Source: Flavobacteriaceae bacterium (GTDB taxonomy: Bacteria; Bacteroidota; Bacteroidia; Flavobacteriales; Flavobacteriaceae). From it: a DNA stretch of 64,000 nucleotides. The notes beneath the pieces are model-generated. The model did no database searches. It was given only the letters and a program-made list of their open reading frames with translations, and was not told the origin of the DNA. The position numbers and the translations under genes were made by a program. The stretch covers positions 1-64,000 of the forward strand of contig JAHEKV010000005.1 of assembly GCA_024638165.1 (NCBI GenBank), in the 5' to 3' direction. Shown piece after piece: positions 7,955 through 17,035 of this stretch; the stretch's first letter is position 1; each line of letters begins with the position of its first letter.

Positions 7955-7987
7955 AGGGCGGTTTATTTTTATATCGCCCTTTTTTTA
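7955..7987 (+). terminator. Intrinsic terminator after the exported cassette
   Basis: A 6-bp GC-rich stem (AGGGCG at 7955-7960 with CGCCCT at 7975-7980), a 14-nt loop and a run of T from 7980. It separates the cassette from the next promoter. Confidence 0.75.
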
Positions 7988-8002
7988 ATTAGAAAACGGT
8001 CG

Positions 8003-8010
8003 TACTTTTG
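8003..8010 (+). promoter_or_regulatory. Strong-looking -7 box upstream of the 43-codon ORF
   Basis: TACTTTTG is a perfect TAnnTTTG match. It is followed by GCGCCCCGAA, a context often seen at highly expressed Bacteroidota genes. The -33 region falls in the T-run of the preceding terminator. The predicted leader is about 25 nt to the ATG at 8041. Confidence 0.55.
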
Positions 8011-8040
8011 CGCCCCGAAAATCATATCAATCAATCAAAA

Positions 8041-8172
8041 ATGACTATTTCATTAAATGAAAATCGCTCTCGCATTATGGCGAGAAACACACGAGCAAAA
8101 CTTTCGAATAATCCAACTTCGTTATTACTGCTCATCGTGACTCGTTTGCTAAAAAGCAGATTAGCTCACTAA
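8041..8172 (+). CDS. Small basic protein of unknown function (43 aa)
   Basis: An ATG-to-TAA ORF whose product is polar and basic at the N-terminus (MTISLNENRSRIMARNTRAK), with a hydrophobic stretch LLLLIV near residue 30 and a basic tail. Three things support it: a perfect -7 box at the right distance, an AT-rich A-run directly before the ATG, and a stop codon that interlocks with that of the convergent SemiSWEET gene through a shared CTAA, exactly as at three other convergent junctions in this window. It resembles no family I know. Alternatives are a leader peptide or a small RNA with a fortuitous ORF. Confidence 0.5.
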   Translation: MTISLNENRSRIMARNTRAKLSNNPTSLLLLIVTRLLKSRLAH

Positions 8173-8444
8173 GAATTCGCCTGTTTTTCGCGAATTATTG
8201 ATCGAATTTTTATGACCAATATCACCGCATTCAACCCGGATGTGGTGAGATTGGCATAAATCATGGGTTTATCTTCTAAATCGAATCCATGAAGCGCCCA
8301 TAGTAGAGTCCCCACGAACATCATCAAAAACATAGAAAGACTCAAGCTCTTTGCTTCGCCTGTGCGAATCACTTTAAAGGCCTGAGGTAAAAAAGCAGTG
8401 GTAGTTAGTACCGCCGCGATCGCTCCGTAACTTATACTTTCCAT
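8169..8444 (-). CDS. SemiSWEET-type sugar transporter
   Basis: A 91-residue, three-helix half-transporter. The PQ-loop is in helix 1 (FLPQAFKVIRTGEAKSLSL) and the second helix carries MFLMMFVGTLLWALHG. SemiSWEETs dimerise to move sugars by facilitated diffusion. The ATG at 8444 is chosen over an upstream in-frame start (8489) because the longer version adds a non-hydrophobic Ser-rich extension, and a perfect -7 box (8452-8459) sits just before 8444. The gene converges with the 43-codon ORF, sharing a 4-nt overlap. Confidence 0.85.
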   Translation of the reverse strand: MESISYGAIAAVLTTTAFLPQAFKVIRTGEAKSLSLSMFLMMFVGTLLWALHGFDLEDKPMIYANLTTSGLNAVILVIKIRSIIREKQANS

Positions 8445-8451
8445 AATGCGG

Positions 8452-8459
8452 CAAATATA
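8452..8459 (-). promoter_or_regulatory. -7 box of the SemiSWEET gene
   Basis: TATATTTG on the minus strand is a perfect TAnnTTTG match. It ends 7 nt before the ATG at 8444, which fixes the start and predicts a very short or absent leader. Confidence 0.5.
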
Positions 8460-8493
8460 GGTGAAAGAACTACTCGATGAAGCAAGCATCCTT

Positions 8494-8501
8494 TACCTTT
8501 G
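8494..8501 (+). promoter_or_regulatory. -7 box of the YitT-type gene
   Basis: TACCTTTG is a perfect TAnnTTTG match, 17 nt before the ATG at 8519. It is back to back with the SemiSWEET promoter. Confidence 0.5.
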
Positions 8502-8518
8502 AGAAAAGGATTTAGTTT

Positions 8519-9400
8519 ATGGTAATGAGTAGGCTCGGACGCTTAATGGTGAAAGTTCGAATCAAAGAGACGATTTTCTTACTGCTCGGTGTGCTCTCAG
8601 CAAGCATCGGTCTAAAGGGCTTGTTACTTCCCAACCAATTTCTCGATGGGGGCGCGATGGGAGTTTCACTTCTTGGGGAAGTACTTACGGGCTACAACTT
8701 ATCGGTTTTAATAATTCTAGTTAACGCCCCGTTTATCGTTTTGGGCGCAAGGCAAATCTCTTTTCCTTTCGCAGTTAAGAGCAGTATCGCCATACTTGGT
8801 TTAGCCCTTCTAGTTCATCTCCTTGAATTTCCTGTTATTACTTCAGATAAATTACTCATCGCTGTTTTTGGCGGATTCTTTTTAGGCGTAGGCATCGGCC
8901 TCTCGATTAGAGGAGGCGCGGTCATTGACGGCACCGAGGTACTTGCCCTTTCTATTTCACGAAAGACGAGTCTTACCGTTGGCGATGTGATTACCATTTT
9001 CAACGTTATCCTCTTCTCGGTAAGCGCTATTATCCTAAGTCTAGAAACCGCCATGTATTCGATCTTGACTTATGTGGTCGCTTCTAAAACGGTAGATTTC
9101 ATCATTAACGGTATCGAAGAATATATCGGAGTCATGATCGTCTCTCCAGATTCTGTCACTATTAAATCTCAAATTATGTACGAAATGGGGCGAGGTGTTA
9201 CTTCTTTTCGTTCAGATGCTGGTTTCGGAAGCCAAGGCCAATCCCTCCCCGACCGGGACATCCTGTTCTGTGTTGTAACGCGATTGGAGGTTAGTAAGCT
9301 AATTCTTGAAATTGAAAAAATAGACCCCACGGCCTTTGTGATTCAATATCCGATCAAGGACACTAAAGGAGGAATGATTAAGAAGCGACCGCTTCACTAA
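8519..9400 (+). CDS. YitT-family membrane protein (DUF161 plus DUF2179)
   Basis: A 293-residue protein. Five hydrophobic helices occupy about residues 15-190, including the family hallmarks GLLLPNQFLDGGAMGVSLL and GIGLSIRGGAVIDGTEVLAL. A soluble DUF2179 domain (about 215-285; MIVSPDSVTIKSQIMYEMGRGV..., DILFCVVTRLEVSKL) completes it. The family is widespread; members act in the membrane, possibly as transporters or sensors, but no substrate is established. The first codons (MVMSRLGRLMVKV) offer several starts; 8519 fits the -7 box best. The gene converges with a small minus-strand gene, sharing CTAA. Confidence 0.88.
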   Translation: MVMSRLGRLMVKVRIKETIFLLLGVLSASIGLKGLLLPNQFLDGGAMGVSLLGEVLTGYNLSVLIILVNAPFIVLGARQISFPFAVKSSIAILGLALLVHLLEFPVITSDKLLIAVFGGFFLGVGIGLSIRGGAVIDGTEVLALSISRKTSLTVGDVITIFNVILFSVSAIILSLETAMYSILTYVVASKTVDFIINGIEEYIGVMIVSPDSVTIKSQIMYEMGRGVTSFRSDAGFGSQGQSLPDRDILFCVVTRLEVSKLILEIEKIDPTAFVIQYPIKDTKGGMIKKRPLH

Positions 9401-9555
9401 ACTTTACGACTTTGACGTCGATAATAAGCTTCTAGGATGTTTTCTAACTCCACTTTAGTGTAACGCTTCCCCTCATAATAGAGAGAATGTACCGCTAGTG
9501 TTTGATGTTCTAGCAGTCGTGCAACGCGTATTTTTTGTTTAGATAAAGTGGCCAT
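9397..9555 (-). CDS. Small basic protein (52 aa)
   Basis: Begins at the ATG at 9555 (MATLSKQKIRVARLLEHQ), preceded by an A/T-rich run that serves as a typical Bacteroidota initiation region; a TTG upstream at 9585 is less likely. The product is helical, Lys/Arg/Tyr-rich, with the segment YEGKRYTKVELENILEAYYRRQ near the C-terminus. It shares a CTAA stop overlap with the YitT-type gene. It is not recognised as any named family. The compact charged composition would fit a nucleic-acid-binding or regulatory small protein, but this is speculation. Confidence 0.6.
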   Translation of the reverse strand: MATLSKQKIRVARLLEHQTLAVHSLYYEGKRYTKVELENILEAYYRRQSRKV

Positions 9556-9675
9556 TTTTAAAAAAAGAGGATAGCTAAGTAACAAAAAATTTTAACATTT
9601 TAAAACATAGGTGCTTGATTTTCTTGTAGTTGTAAAATCTCTATCGCATAATCATCTTATTTCAACCCTCAAAAC

Positions 9676-9683
9676 TATCTTTG
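9676..9683 (+). promoter_or_regulatory. -7 box almost abutting the GH13 start codon
   Basis: TATCTTTG is a perfect TAnnTTTG match and ends 4 nt before the ATG at 9688. The transcript is predicted to be leaderless. No good -33 match was seen. Confidence 0.5.
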
Positions 9684-9687
9684 AGAT

Positions 9688-12351
9688 ATGAGAAATTTCC
9701 TGACCTATATCTTCTTTACCTGTTTCTTTTTTGCAGTGAATGCGCAGTCCTTTACTGGAGAACAATTGAAACAAGGATATGCCTTATTTAGTGATCGCCT
9801 GACCTTTTTATATGATGAGAATAGCTATGGTACGACACCCGATCGTGTATATGTAACCGGTTCGTTTCGTGGTTGGGATACAGCATTTAGTAAGGAGTGG
9901 GAGTTAACTAAATCAGGTTCGATTTGGAGTTTGACTATCGAAAATGAAGGTGATGTAAAGATTCCTGTTAAATCTGAATTCAAATTTTTAATCGATAATG
10001 CTCAGTGGCAAGAGGTAGCACATAGCCCAAAGAACGAAAAGGGAGGTAATCTGGTTTATAAATACGACGCATTCGTTCCCTCGTTTAAAGCCGAAATACT
10101 CGATGATAAAGCGATTGCATTACTAACCAATTTCAAACCGAGTTTTGATTCTAATGATTACAGGCTAACGCGAATCGATGGTCGAGAAATTGGAGTTGAG
10201 AAAGTCTTACCGAATACGGCTTCTAAGGCACTTCTTGTTCCTTCAGAGCCCATTGATATAAGAAGGGTTCATTATCTAGAGGATTTGAATAATAAAATTA
10301 AAACTCAAGTCTTATTTGATGGATGGTTTAGAAATGTATACAGCGATAAAACCTTAGGCGCAGAGATTGTTAATGGAAAAACAGAGGTGCGATTGTTTGC
10401 TCCTCGAGCGACTTCGGTTTACCTCTATTTATACGAAAGTTCGACGGCCACTAATGCGAGTCAAACCGTTAGGATGAAGGTTGATGATCAAGGGATTTGG
10501 GAAGCTTTATTTAATAAAGACTTGTCTGGGATGTACTATGATTTCACGGTACACGGACCCAGTGACAAGGGTAATTTCTTTTATGAGACCACGAAGACTC
10601 ACGTAAGAGATCCCTATGCTAGGGTAGTTGATACCAGTTGGGGTAGAGCGCGTATTTGGCCAAAAACCGTCCCTGCTACCCCTCTTGATGGTGGTATTCC
10701 TGCAATGAAAGACGTTATCGCTTATGAAATGCATGTTCAAGATTTCAGTGATCAATTACCTATCATTGACAGCGAAAAGGGAACTTTCAAGGGAGTAATC
10801 GCAGGTGGATTACGCAATTCGATCGGGGATAAGATTGGTTTCGATTATTTAGTTGATTTGGGGATCAATGTGGTACACCTAATGCCTGTCCAAGAGTATT
10901 TACACTTTCCTGATGAAGATTGGAAGGCTTCTTTCAAAGACGATCCGTATATGATTGATCAGGGTGTGGCTTTAGAGAATTATCAGTGGGGGTATCGAAC
11001 CACTTTTGCCATGGCTGTTGAATCGAAGTATCGAACGAAAGGTTCAGAACCCGGTGCGGAGCGAGATGAGTTTAGAGATCTTGTTCAGGCTTTTCATGAT
11101 AAGGGGATTGCGGTGATTATTGATATCGTGCCCAATCATACCGGAGAGAATATGGATGGAGGGGAGCAATACTTCAATTTCAACGGTATTGATAAGCAGT
11201 ATTACTATCGAACGAAAGACCTAGAACACATCGGTGCTTATGGGAATGAGGTGAAGACAGAGAATCGTCCGATGGTACAGCGCTGGTTGATTGATCAGTG
11301 TAAAAATTATATCGAAGAGTTCGGAATCGATGGGTTTCGAATCGACTTGGCAGGACAAATTGATCAGCAGACATTGATTGCTCTGAAGGAGGCGATAGGG
11401 GAAGATAAGATTGTGTATGGAGAGGCGTGGATAGGTTCCAATGATCCTGAATTTGAAAACAACCCCGATTGGGATTGGTATAAAGAAGACTCACCAATTA
11501 CCTTCTTTCAAGATGATGCGCGTAATGCATTTAAAGGGCCGGTATTTACACTCGTCGATAAGCATCAAGACCGCGGATGGCCAGGGGGCAAGTTCGATGA
11601 ACGCGAAAATGTAATGAAGGGGCTGGGGAATCGATTCGATACCGATAAAACACCGATTAGCGGAATCAATTATCTTGATATACACGATAATTTTGCTCTA
11701 GCCGATCAGTTTGCAGAAGCTGATTTTGATGGCCGATTAGCCGTTGATCAGGATGGGTATCGTATTGCGGCCACCTTACTGTATACTTCTCTGGGACCCA
11801 TCGTTACTCATGGAGGTTCTGAAATCATGCGAAGTAAAGCTCATGCTCCATTGCAAGAGGTAGTAAAAACAACGAATGCCGGATTCAAAGTATATATGCA
11901 CGGATACCGGGACACCTATAATCATCGCACCGCTAATCAATTCGTTTGGGAACAGGTAGGGAAACGTCCGACCGCAACGAACAGGAATGATTATGCAATG
12001 ATGCAAAAGTTCTGGAAAGGTCTCAATGAACTGAGAAACTCAAGCTATGGTGAAGTATTTCGCATTAATTCGGCCAGTGAAGATTACTTCCAATTTATTC
12101 TTCCAGAGAACGAGGGTCATTTAGGTTACGTAGTTGACGATCGAGTATTGGTGCTCTTGAATCCTTCTAAGGTTCAAGGGTATTTTGATACCCCGATGTT
12201 GAAAGAAGGTCTATGGCAACTAGTAGGAACTAAACAAGGCATTTCTTTGAGAGGAATGAAACATGCTAGACTGCCTCAACGTCTTTATGGTGGTCAGGGA
12301 TATAGTATTAACTTGAATCCTGGAGATATCGCTATCTGGGTGAGAGACTAA
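9688..12351 (+). CDS. Exported pullulanase-type glycoside hydrolase (GH13)
   Basis: An 887-residue protein with a signal peptide ending VNAQ at residue 20. Order: a glycogen-binding-like beta-sandwich (about 45-130, VTGSFRGWD), a linker, a CBM48/E-set domain (about 225-330), then the GH13 barrel (about 345-800). The four GH13 regions are complete: DIVPNH, GFRIDLA with nucleophile Asp553, VYGEAW with acid/base Glu579, and DIHDN with Asp667. The domain order and the VIAYEMHVQDFS motif match type I pullulanases, which cleave alpha-1,6 bonds in pullulan or glycogen. No SusCD pair is nearby, so this is a lone secreted or periplasmic enzyme. It shares a CTAA stop with the convergent YhhN gene. Confidence 0.9.
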   Translation: MRNFLTYIFFTCFFFAVNAQSFTGEQLKQGYALFSDRLTFLYDENSYGTTPDRVYVTGSFRGWDTAFSKEWELTKSGSIWSLTIENEGDVKIPVKSEFKFLIDNAQWQEVAHSPKNEKGGNLVYKYDAFVPSFKAEILDDKAIALLTNFKPSFDSNDYRLTRIDGREIGVEKVLPNTASKALLVPSEPIDIRRVHYLEDLNNKIKTQVLFDGWFRNVYSDKTLGAEIVNGKTEVRLFAPRATSVYLYLYESSTATNASQTVRMKVDDQGIWEALFNKDLSGMYYDFTVHGPSDKGNFFYETTKTHVRDPYARVVDTSWGRARIWPKTVPATPLDGGIPAMKDVIAYEMHVQDFSDQLPIIDSEKGTFKGVIAGGLRNSIGDKIGFDYLVDLGINVVHLMPVQEYLHFPDEDWKASFKDDPYMIDQGVALENYQWGYRTTFAMAVESKYRTKGSEPGAERDEFRDLVQAFHDKGIAVIIDIVPNHTGENMDGGEQYFNFNGIDKQYYYRTKDLEHIGAYGNEVKTENRPMVQRWLIDQCKNYIEEFGIDGFRIDLAGQIDQQTLIALKEAIGEDKIVYGEAWIGSNDPEFENNPDWDWYKEDSPITFFQDDARNAFKGPVFTLVDKHQDRGWPGGKFDERENVMKGLGNRFDTDKTPISGINYLDIHDNFALADQFAEADFDGRLAVDQDGYRIAATLLYTSLGPIVTHGGSEIMRSKAHAPLQEVVKTTNAGFKVYMHGYRDTYNHRTANQFVWEQVGKRPTATNRNDYAMMQKFWKGLNELRNSSYGEVFRINSASEDYFQFILPENEGHLGYVVDDRVLVLLNPSKVQGYFDTPMLKEGLWQLVGTKQGISLRGMKHARLPQRLYGGQGYSINLNPGDIAIWVRD

Positions 12352-12989
12352 AACTCACGAGCTGCAATTGCGAGAGAAGTGATGGCGCCCCAATAAGTGG
12401 TAAGAATAAGAATCGAGGCAAATGGGATTGGGCTTACAAAGGCATTAATCCCGAGAAGCGCATCCGATATCATAAAAAGTAGCCCTCCCAGGCCTAATTG
12501 AAGTCTAATTTTAAATCTTCGATTTAAAGCAATACTCATCGATAGGCTACTCATTAATCCGATCACCAAGACATAACTGAGGATTGCAATTTGTAAAATT
12601 CCTGAAACCTTAGGCCAAATGAAATACAGAGTGGTGATGGCCAGAATAGTAGCAATTGCAAGGGCGATCCAATGAAACTTCATCTTGAATCGAGCTATAA
12701 ATGCCCTGATAAATAGTAGATGAGCGATTAAGAAGAACCCAAGTCCTAGTAAAAAAGCATTGTCCCAAATAAGCGCAATGTCACCTAAGAGACAAAAGAA
12801 TAAAGCGGTGAGTACTCGAGCTCCCAGTCTAGAAATTTGCCTGTTACTAGATGCTAACAGTAAAACGAGAACGGTTGTTAGCCCCTTCGCGATACCATAC
12901 GCCCATAGAGGGGCAATAGCTTCTAGTACTATTGAAGTGACACCCATTACAAGAATTGCAATGAGAAGCGAAGTTTTTGTTGGGTACAT
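12348..12989 (-). CDS. YhhN-family membrane protein (lysoplasmalogenase-like)
   Basis: A 213-residue protein with about eight transmembrane segments. The YhhN signature is visible in SRLGARVLTALFFCLLGDIAL and FFLIAHLLFIRAF, with the conserved acidic residue in the GD-x-x-L helix. The eukaryotic homologue TMEM86B hydrolyses the vinyl-ether bond of lysoplasmalogens; the activity of most bacterial members is untested, so only the family is secure. It is monocistronic and ends with a 4-nt overlap against the GH13 gene. Confidence 0.88.
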   Translation of the reverse strand: MYPTKTSLLIAILVMGVTSIVLEAIAPLWAYGIAKGLTTVLVLLLASSNRQISRLGARVLTALFFCLLGDIALIWDNAFLLGLGFFLIAHLLFIRAFIARFKMKFHWIALAIATILAITTLYFIWPKVSGILQIAILSYVLVIGLMSSLSMSIALNRRFKIRLQLGLGGLLFMISDALLGINAFVSPIPFASILILTTYWGAITSLAIAAREF

Positions 12990-13084
12990 GTCCTAAAAAT
13001 ATTTGATTTACTCATAAACTCCTTGAATATTTTAACTTTTTTCTTCAGTAGTATTTCAGTAGTTTGCTGGTTTAATACCTAACA

Positions 13085-13594
13085 ATGAGCAGAAAATCAC
13101 AAGAAAAATTCAGAGAATTTCACCGCTATTTAGGATTCTTTTTAGCGGGAATTATGGCCGTTTATGCTTTAAGCGGCATCGTACTTACCTTTAGAAATAC
13201 AGATACTTTCAAGACAAAAGAGACGATTTCTGTGGTGGTAGAGCCAGGGCTTAATGCAGAAACTCTTGGGCCGGCACTTAAGACTAGAATACGAGTAGAA
13301 AAGGTCGATGGGTTTCAGATTGTCTTCAACGGTGATGGTGTTTACAACGCCGCTACAGGTGAAGCGAAATACAGTAACACGAAGTATCCTGTACTTCTTG
13401 AAAAAATGAATAAGCTACACCTGATGAACACCACCAATCCGCTTTTCTGGTTGGCTATTTTCTTCGGTCTGGCATTACTATTCTTCTCGGTATCTGCCTT
13501 CTTTATGTTCAATACCGGAGCGCCTATCTACAAAAAGGGCTTGTATTTTGCTATAGCAGGTGCAGCGTTGACCGTTGTATTGCTCCTGGTATAA
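13085..13594 (+). CDS. PepSY-associated transmembrane protein
   Basis: A 169-residue protein. An N-terminal helix with the PepSY_TM hallmark (KFREFHRYLGFFLAGIMAVYALSGI, split here as FHRYLGF and YALSGI) is followed by a periplasmic region of about 75 residues. Two C-terminal helices (about 117-140 and 147-168) close it. PepSY-TM proteins are often linked to siderophore or heme reduction, or to small-molecule processing. Nothing adjacent fixes the role here. The His in FHRYLG could be a heme or metal ligand by family analogy. Confidence 0.78.
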   Translation: MSRKSQEKFREFHRYLGFFLAGIMAVYALSGIVLTFRNTDTFKTKETISVVVEPGLNAETLGPALKTRIRVEKVDGFQIVFNGDGVYNAATGEAKYSNTKYPVLLEKMNKLHLMNTTNPLFWLAIFFGLALLFFSVSAFFMFNTGAPIYKKGLYFAIAGAALTVVLLLV

Positions 13595-13657
13595 CCCTTT
13601 TTTTAACACTTACTAACAAACAATTTGGCTATCTTCAGATGGCCAAATTTGTTTGAT

Positions 13658-16600
13658 ATGAAAAATACGCTATTAGCGATACTTCTCGCGTTACCTATTC
13701 TTGTATTAGCACAAGAAAAAAAGGAAAAGAAAGGACTTCCTCTTGAAGCCGAACGATATTTTGAATTAAATACTACTGAAGGTTCTTGGATGTCGGTGGA
13801 TGTTCATCCTTCAGGCGAAAAGCTCGTTTTTGATTTGTTGGGCGATATCTACGAGTTACCCGTTTCTGGTGGTCAGGCTACCCGGGTGACTGAAGGTCTG
13901 GCTTTTGATTCGCATCCGAAATACTCTCCTGATGGGAATTCGATACTCTTTATTTCTGATCGAAGCGGAGGTAACAATGCATGGATTATTGATCGCGTAA
14001 AACAGGATACTATTCAGGTAACCAAAGGAGATACCTTTAATATGCAGTCGGCAGATTGGTCTTCAGACGGTGATTATATCGCCGTAGTTAAGGGTACGAG
14101 AAACTTTAAATTACATCTTTATCACCGTGAGGGTGGCTCAGGTACACAGTTGATCAGTAAGCCTGATAACTTAAAAATTTCAGAGCCTACCTTTAGCCCT
14201 GATGGTAATCAAATATGGTACTCTCAACGCCAAAATTCATGGCAGTATAATGCGAGCCTTCCTCAGTATCAATTAGGAACTTATGATTTAATTGATGGTA
14301 AGCGTAAGACGATGACAAGTCGCTACGGTTCGGCTTTCGCCCCAACCTTATCTCCTGACGGAAAGTGGTTAGTGTATGGGTCTAGATATAACGATCAAAC
14401 GGGCCTAGTTCTTCGTGACCTAACCTCAGGTGATGAGCGTTGGCTAGCCTACCCGGTACAACGTGACGAACAGGAGTCGATCGCTCCACTCGGGGTGTTG
14501 CCGGCGATGTCATTTATGCCAGATAGTCAATCCATTATTGCCTCGTATGGCGGAAAACTTAATCGTATTTATTTAGATAATCGCGTTAGCGAGATTGACT
14601 TCAGTGTAAACGAAAAGGTGGCGATGGGGCCTCAGTTGAAATTTGAGTATCCGATCGAAGACACTCCCACTTTTAACGTTACGCAAATTCGCGACGCAGT
14701 CGTTTCGCCTGACCAATCAATGATTGCTTTTACTGCACTGAATAGGGTGTATGTAATGAGCCTCACTGATCAAAAACCGAGAAGATTAACTTCTTTTGAT
14801 TTTACCGAGGCGATGCCGACATGGAGCCCTGACAGCAAAGAGATCGCATTTGTGACTTGGAGTGAGACCGATGGCGGAAACCTTTATAAAGTTGGACTGT
14901 CTAAGCGATCAAAGCCTGAGAAAGTTTCTGCTTCTTCGGCGGTGTACCAGAATCCTGTATGGAGTCCTTCAAACAGAATCGTCGCCTTTAAGGGTCAACG
15001 TCAGCAATTTGAAGATTCTGATGGGCCTTACGCATTTATGTCTAAGTCTGATTTAGTATGGTTTGCTCCAAGAGCGATGAGTCAAGAGAATTTTATAACT
15101 AAGGCGGATGGTTATTCTAATGCGCACTTTGCTCAGAATGACGGTCGAATCTATTTAAATCAAAATGGAACCTTAATTTCTATACGTTATGACGGAACCG
15201 ATGAGAAGAAATACGTCTCTGTTGATGGTATCACTGTTTATGGTTCGGTTTATACTGATAACCACTTATTGTCAGATGAACCTGAAGCACCTTCGCGTCC
15301 GCCATCTAAGGCAAGCACCCTATTAAGAGCACCTAAGGGCACCTATGCGCTAGCCAAAATCAATAACGATATCTACATCGTAACTGTTCCTAAAGTTGGA
15401 CCAGACGGGGTGAAGATCAATGTAAGAAACGCTGATAATGCGGCTTTTCCATCAAGAAAACTAACTACCATGGGTGGTGAATTTCCTTCATGGGGTTCAG
15501 ACGGCAATACCGTATACTGGATGCTAGGAAATACCCTATTTACTTACGATATTGTAGCTGCAGAGACTCGCGATAAAGAAATAGAAGACTTCAAAGAGGC
15601 TGAAAAGGAGGCTAAGGTTGCAGCTGCTGAAAAGAAAGCCGATGAAGCCGATGCATCTGAGGACAGTACAGAATCTGAAGAATCTGAAGAAAAACCAAAA
15701 GCGCCTGAGGCTTATACGGCGGTGGAATCAACGGTTGCCGTTGAGGTGAATCGAGCAATTCCTACAGGAACAGTAGTCTACACTGGGGCTACTGTGATTC
15801 CTATGGCAGGTGAGGATGAAGTAATCAAAAACGCAACAGTGGTTGTAGTAGGCAACCGCATCACTGGAGTTCATACAGCAGATGAGGAAATTGAGATTCC
15901 GCTCGGAGCTGAGACCATTGACCTACAAGGAAAATTCTTACTACCTGGTTTTGTAGATACTCATGCCCACCTTAGACCAAGTTGGGGTCTTCACAAAAAT
16001 CATGTTTGGGCCTATGCGGCAAATCTCGCATACGGTGTAACCACTACTAGGGATCCACAGACAGGGACTACCGATGTTCTTACCTACGCTGACATGGTTG
16101 AGGCGGGTATGCTAGCAGGCCCTCGAATTTATTCAACAGGCCCTGGTGTGGGTTATTGGGGCTATAATATTAAAAGTTTAGATCACGCAAGAGAGGTGTT
16201 AAAGCAGTACTCAAAGTACTACAACACTAAAACGATCAAAATGTATCTGACAGGTAATCGCAAGCACCGTCAATGGATTATTCAGGCAGCTAAAGAGCAA
16301 GAATTAATGCCTACCACCGAGGGAGGATTAGACTTCAAACTCAATGTTACTCAGATCTTAGACGGTTATCCGGGTCACGAGCATAGTTTCCCGATTTATC
16401 CGCTTTACAAAGACTTTGTTGATTTTGTACAGTACTCGGGAACGGCCTATACCCCAACACTTCTGGTTGCTTATGGAGGGCCATGGGCTGAGAATTATTA
16501 CTACGCCACTGAGCCCGTGAATGGCGATCCAAAGTTGAATCGTTTTACTCCCAAGTCAGAGCTCGACGCTAAGTCAAGACGCCGTAATGCCGGATGGTTT

Positions 16601-17035
16601 ATGGATGAGGAACACGTTTTCGAAGACCACGCCGTTTTCGTAAAAGACTTGGTTGAGGCCGGAGGTCTTGCAGGAGTAGGTTCACATGGCCAGCTTCAAG
16701 GTTTAGGCTACCACTGGGAGCTTTGGAGTATGCAAAGTGGTGGGCTGTCGAACTACGACGCTCTTCGAGTGGCGACTATTCTAGGAGCCGAAGCCATTGG
16801 ATTAGCTGGTGATTTAGGAAGCATTGAGGTTGGTAAATTAGCCGACTTAGTAATTTTAGACAAAAACCCGTTAGAGAACATCCGCAATACGAATTCGGTA
16901 AAGATGGTTGTGAAGAATGGATTTGTTTACGACGGAGAATCACTGGATCAAATTTTACCGAAACCCACCAAACAAACTTATCCTTGGACTCAGGATGCAC
17001 CAGACGCTTCGCTCCCAGGATTAAAACTGAACTAA
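13658..17035 (+). CDS. Exported beta-propeller/amidohydrolase fusion
   Basis: The ATG at 13658 (1125 aa) is chosen because the signal peptide (MKNTLLAILLALPILVLAQ) starts there; an upstream in-frame ATG at 13625 would place eleven residues before it. Residues about 40-640 carry repeated TolB/PD40 blades (SPDG-x-x-I/W-x-x-x-S). An acidic, Ala/Glu-rich linker follows (about 645-695). An amidohydrolase barrel (about 705-1100) has the metal motif His769-Ala-His771 in FVDTHAHL, later histidines in PGHEHSFP and VGSHGQ, and ends with the usual GSIEVGKLADLVIL. Imidazolonepropionase-like amidohydrolases hydrolyse cyclic amides or dipeptides; the substrate is unknown. The stop overlaps the DsrE-like gene start (TAATG). 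Confidence 0.9.
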   Translation: MKNTLLAILLALPILVLAQEKKEKKGLPLEAERYFELNTTEGSWMSVDVHPSGEKLVFDLLGDIYELPVSGGQATRVTEGLAFDSHPKYSPDGNSILFISDRSGGNNAWIIDRVKQDTIQVTKGDTFNMQSADWSSDGDYIAVVKGTRNFKLHLYHREGGSGTQLISKPDNLKISEPTFSPDGNQIWYSQRQNSWQYNASLPQYQLGTYDLIDGKRKTMTSRYGSAFAPTLSPDGKWLVYGSRYNDQTGLVLRDLTSGDERWLAYPVQRDEQESIAPLGVLPAMSFMPDSQSIIASYGGKLNRIYLDNRVSEIDFSVNEKVAMGPQLKFEYPIEDTPTFNVTQIRDAVVSPDQSMIAFTALNRVYVMSLTDQKPRRLTSFDFTEAMPTWSPDSKEIAFVTWSETDGGNLYKVGLSKRSKPEKVSASSAVYQNPVWSPSNRIVAFKGQRQQFEDSDGPYAFMSKSDLVWFAPRAMSQENFITKADGYSNAHFAQNDGRIYLNQNGTLISIRYDGTDEKKYVSVDGITVYGSVYTDNHLLSDEPEAPSRPPSKASTLLRAPKGTYALAKINNDIYIVTVPKVGPDGVKINVRNADNAAFPSRKLTTMGGEFPSWGSDGNTVYWMLGNTLFTYDIVAAETRDKEIEDFKEAEKEAKVAAAEKKADEADASEDSTESEESEEKPKAPEAYTAVESTVAVEVNRAIPTGTVVYTGATVIPMAGEDEVIKNATVVVVGNRITGVHTADEEIEIPLGAETIDLQGKFLLPGFVDTHAHLRPSWGLHKNHVWAYAANLAYGVTTTRDPQTGTTDVLTYADMVEAGMLAGPRIYSTGPGVGYWGYNIKSLDHAREVLKQYSKYYNTKTIKMYLTGNRKHRQWIIQAAKEQELMPTTEGGLDFKLNVTQILDGYPGHEHSFPIYPLYKDFVDFVQYSGTAYTPTLLVAYGGPWAENYYYATEPVNGDPKLNRFTPKSELDAKSRRRNAGWFMDEEHVFEDHAVFVKDLVEAGGLAGVGSHGQLQGLGYHWELWSMQSGGLSNYDALRVATILGAEAIGLAGDLGSIEVGKLADLVILDKNPLENIRNTNSVKMVVKNGFVYDGESLDQILPKPTKQTYPWTQDAPDASLPGLKLN

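Noticed and set aside
10507-12006. Minus-strand frames inside the GH13 gene
   Set aside because: The GH13 catalytic motifs run through the same bases on the plus strand, and the minus frames have no recognisable motifs or starts.
13625-13657. Upstream ATG as the start of the propeller-amidohydrolase
   Set aside because: It would put eleven residues, including charged and aromatic ones, ahead of a standard signal peptide that begins at 13658.
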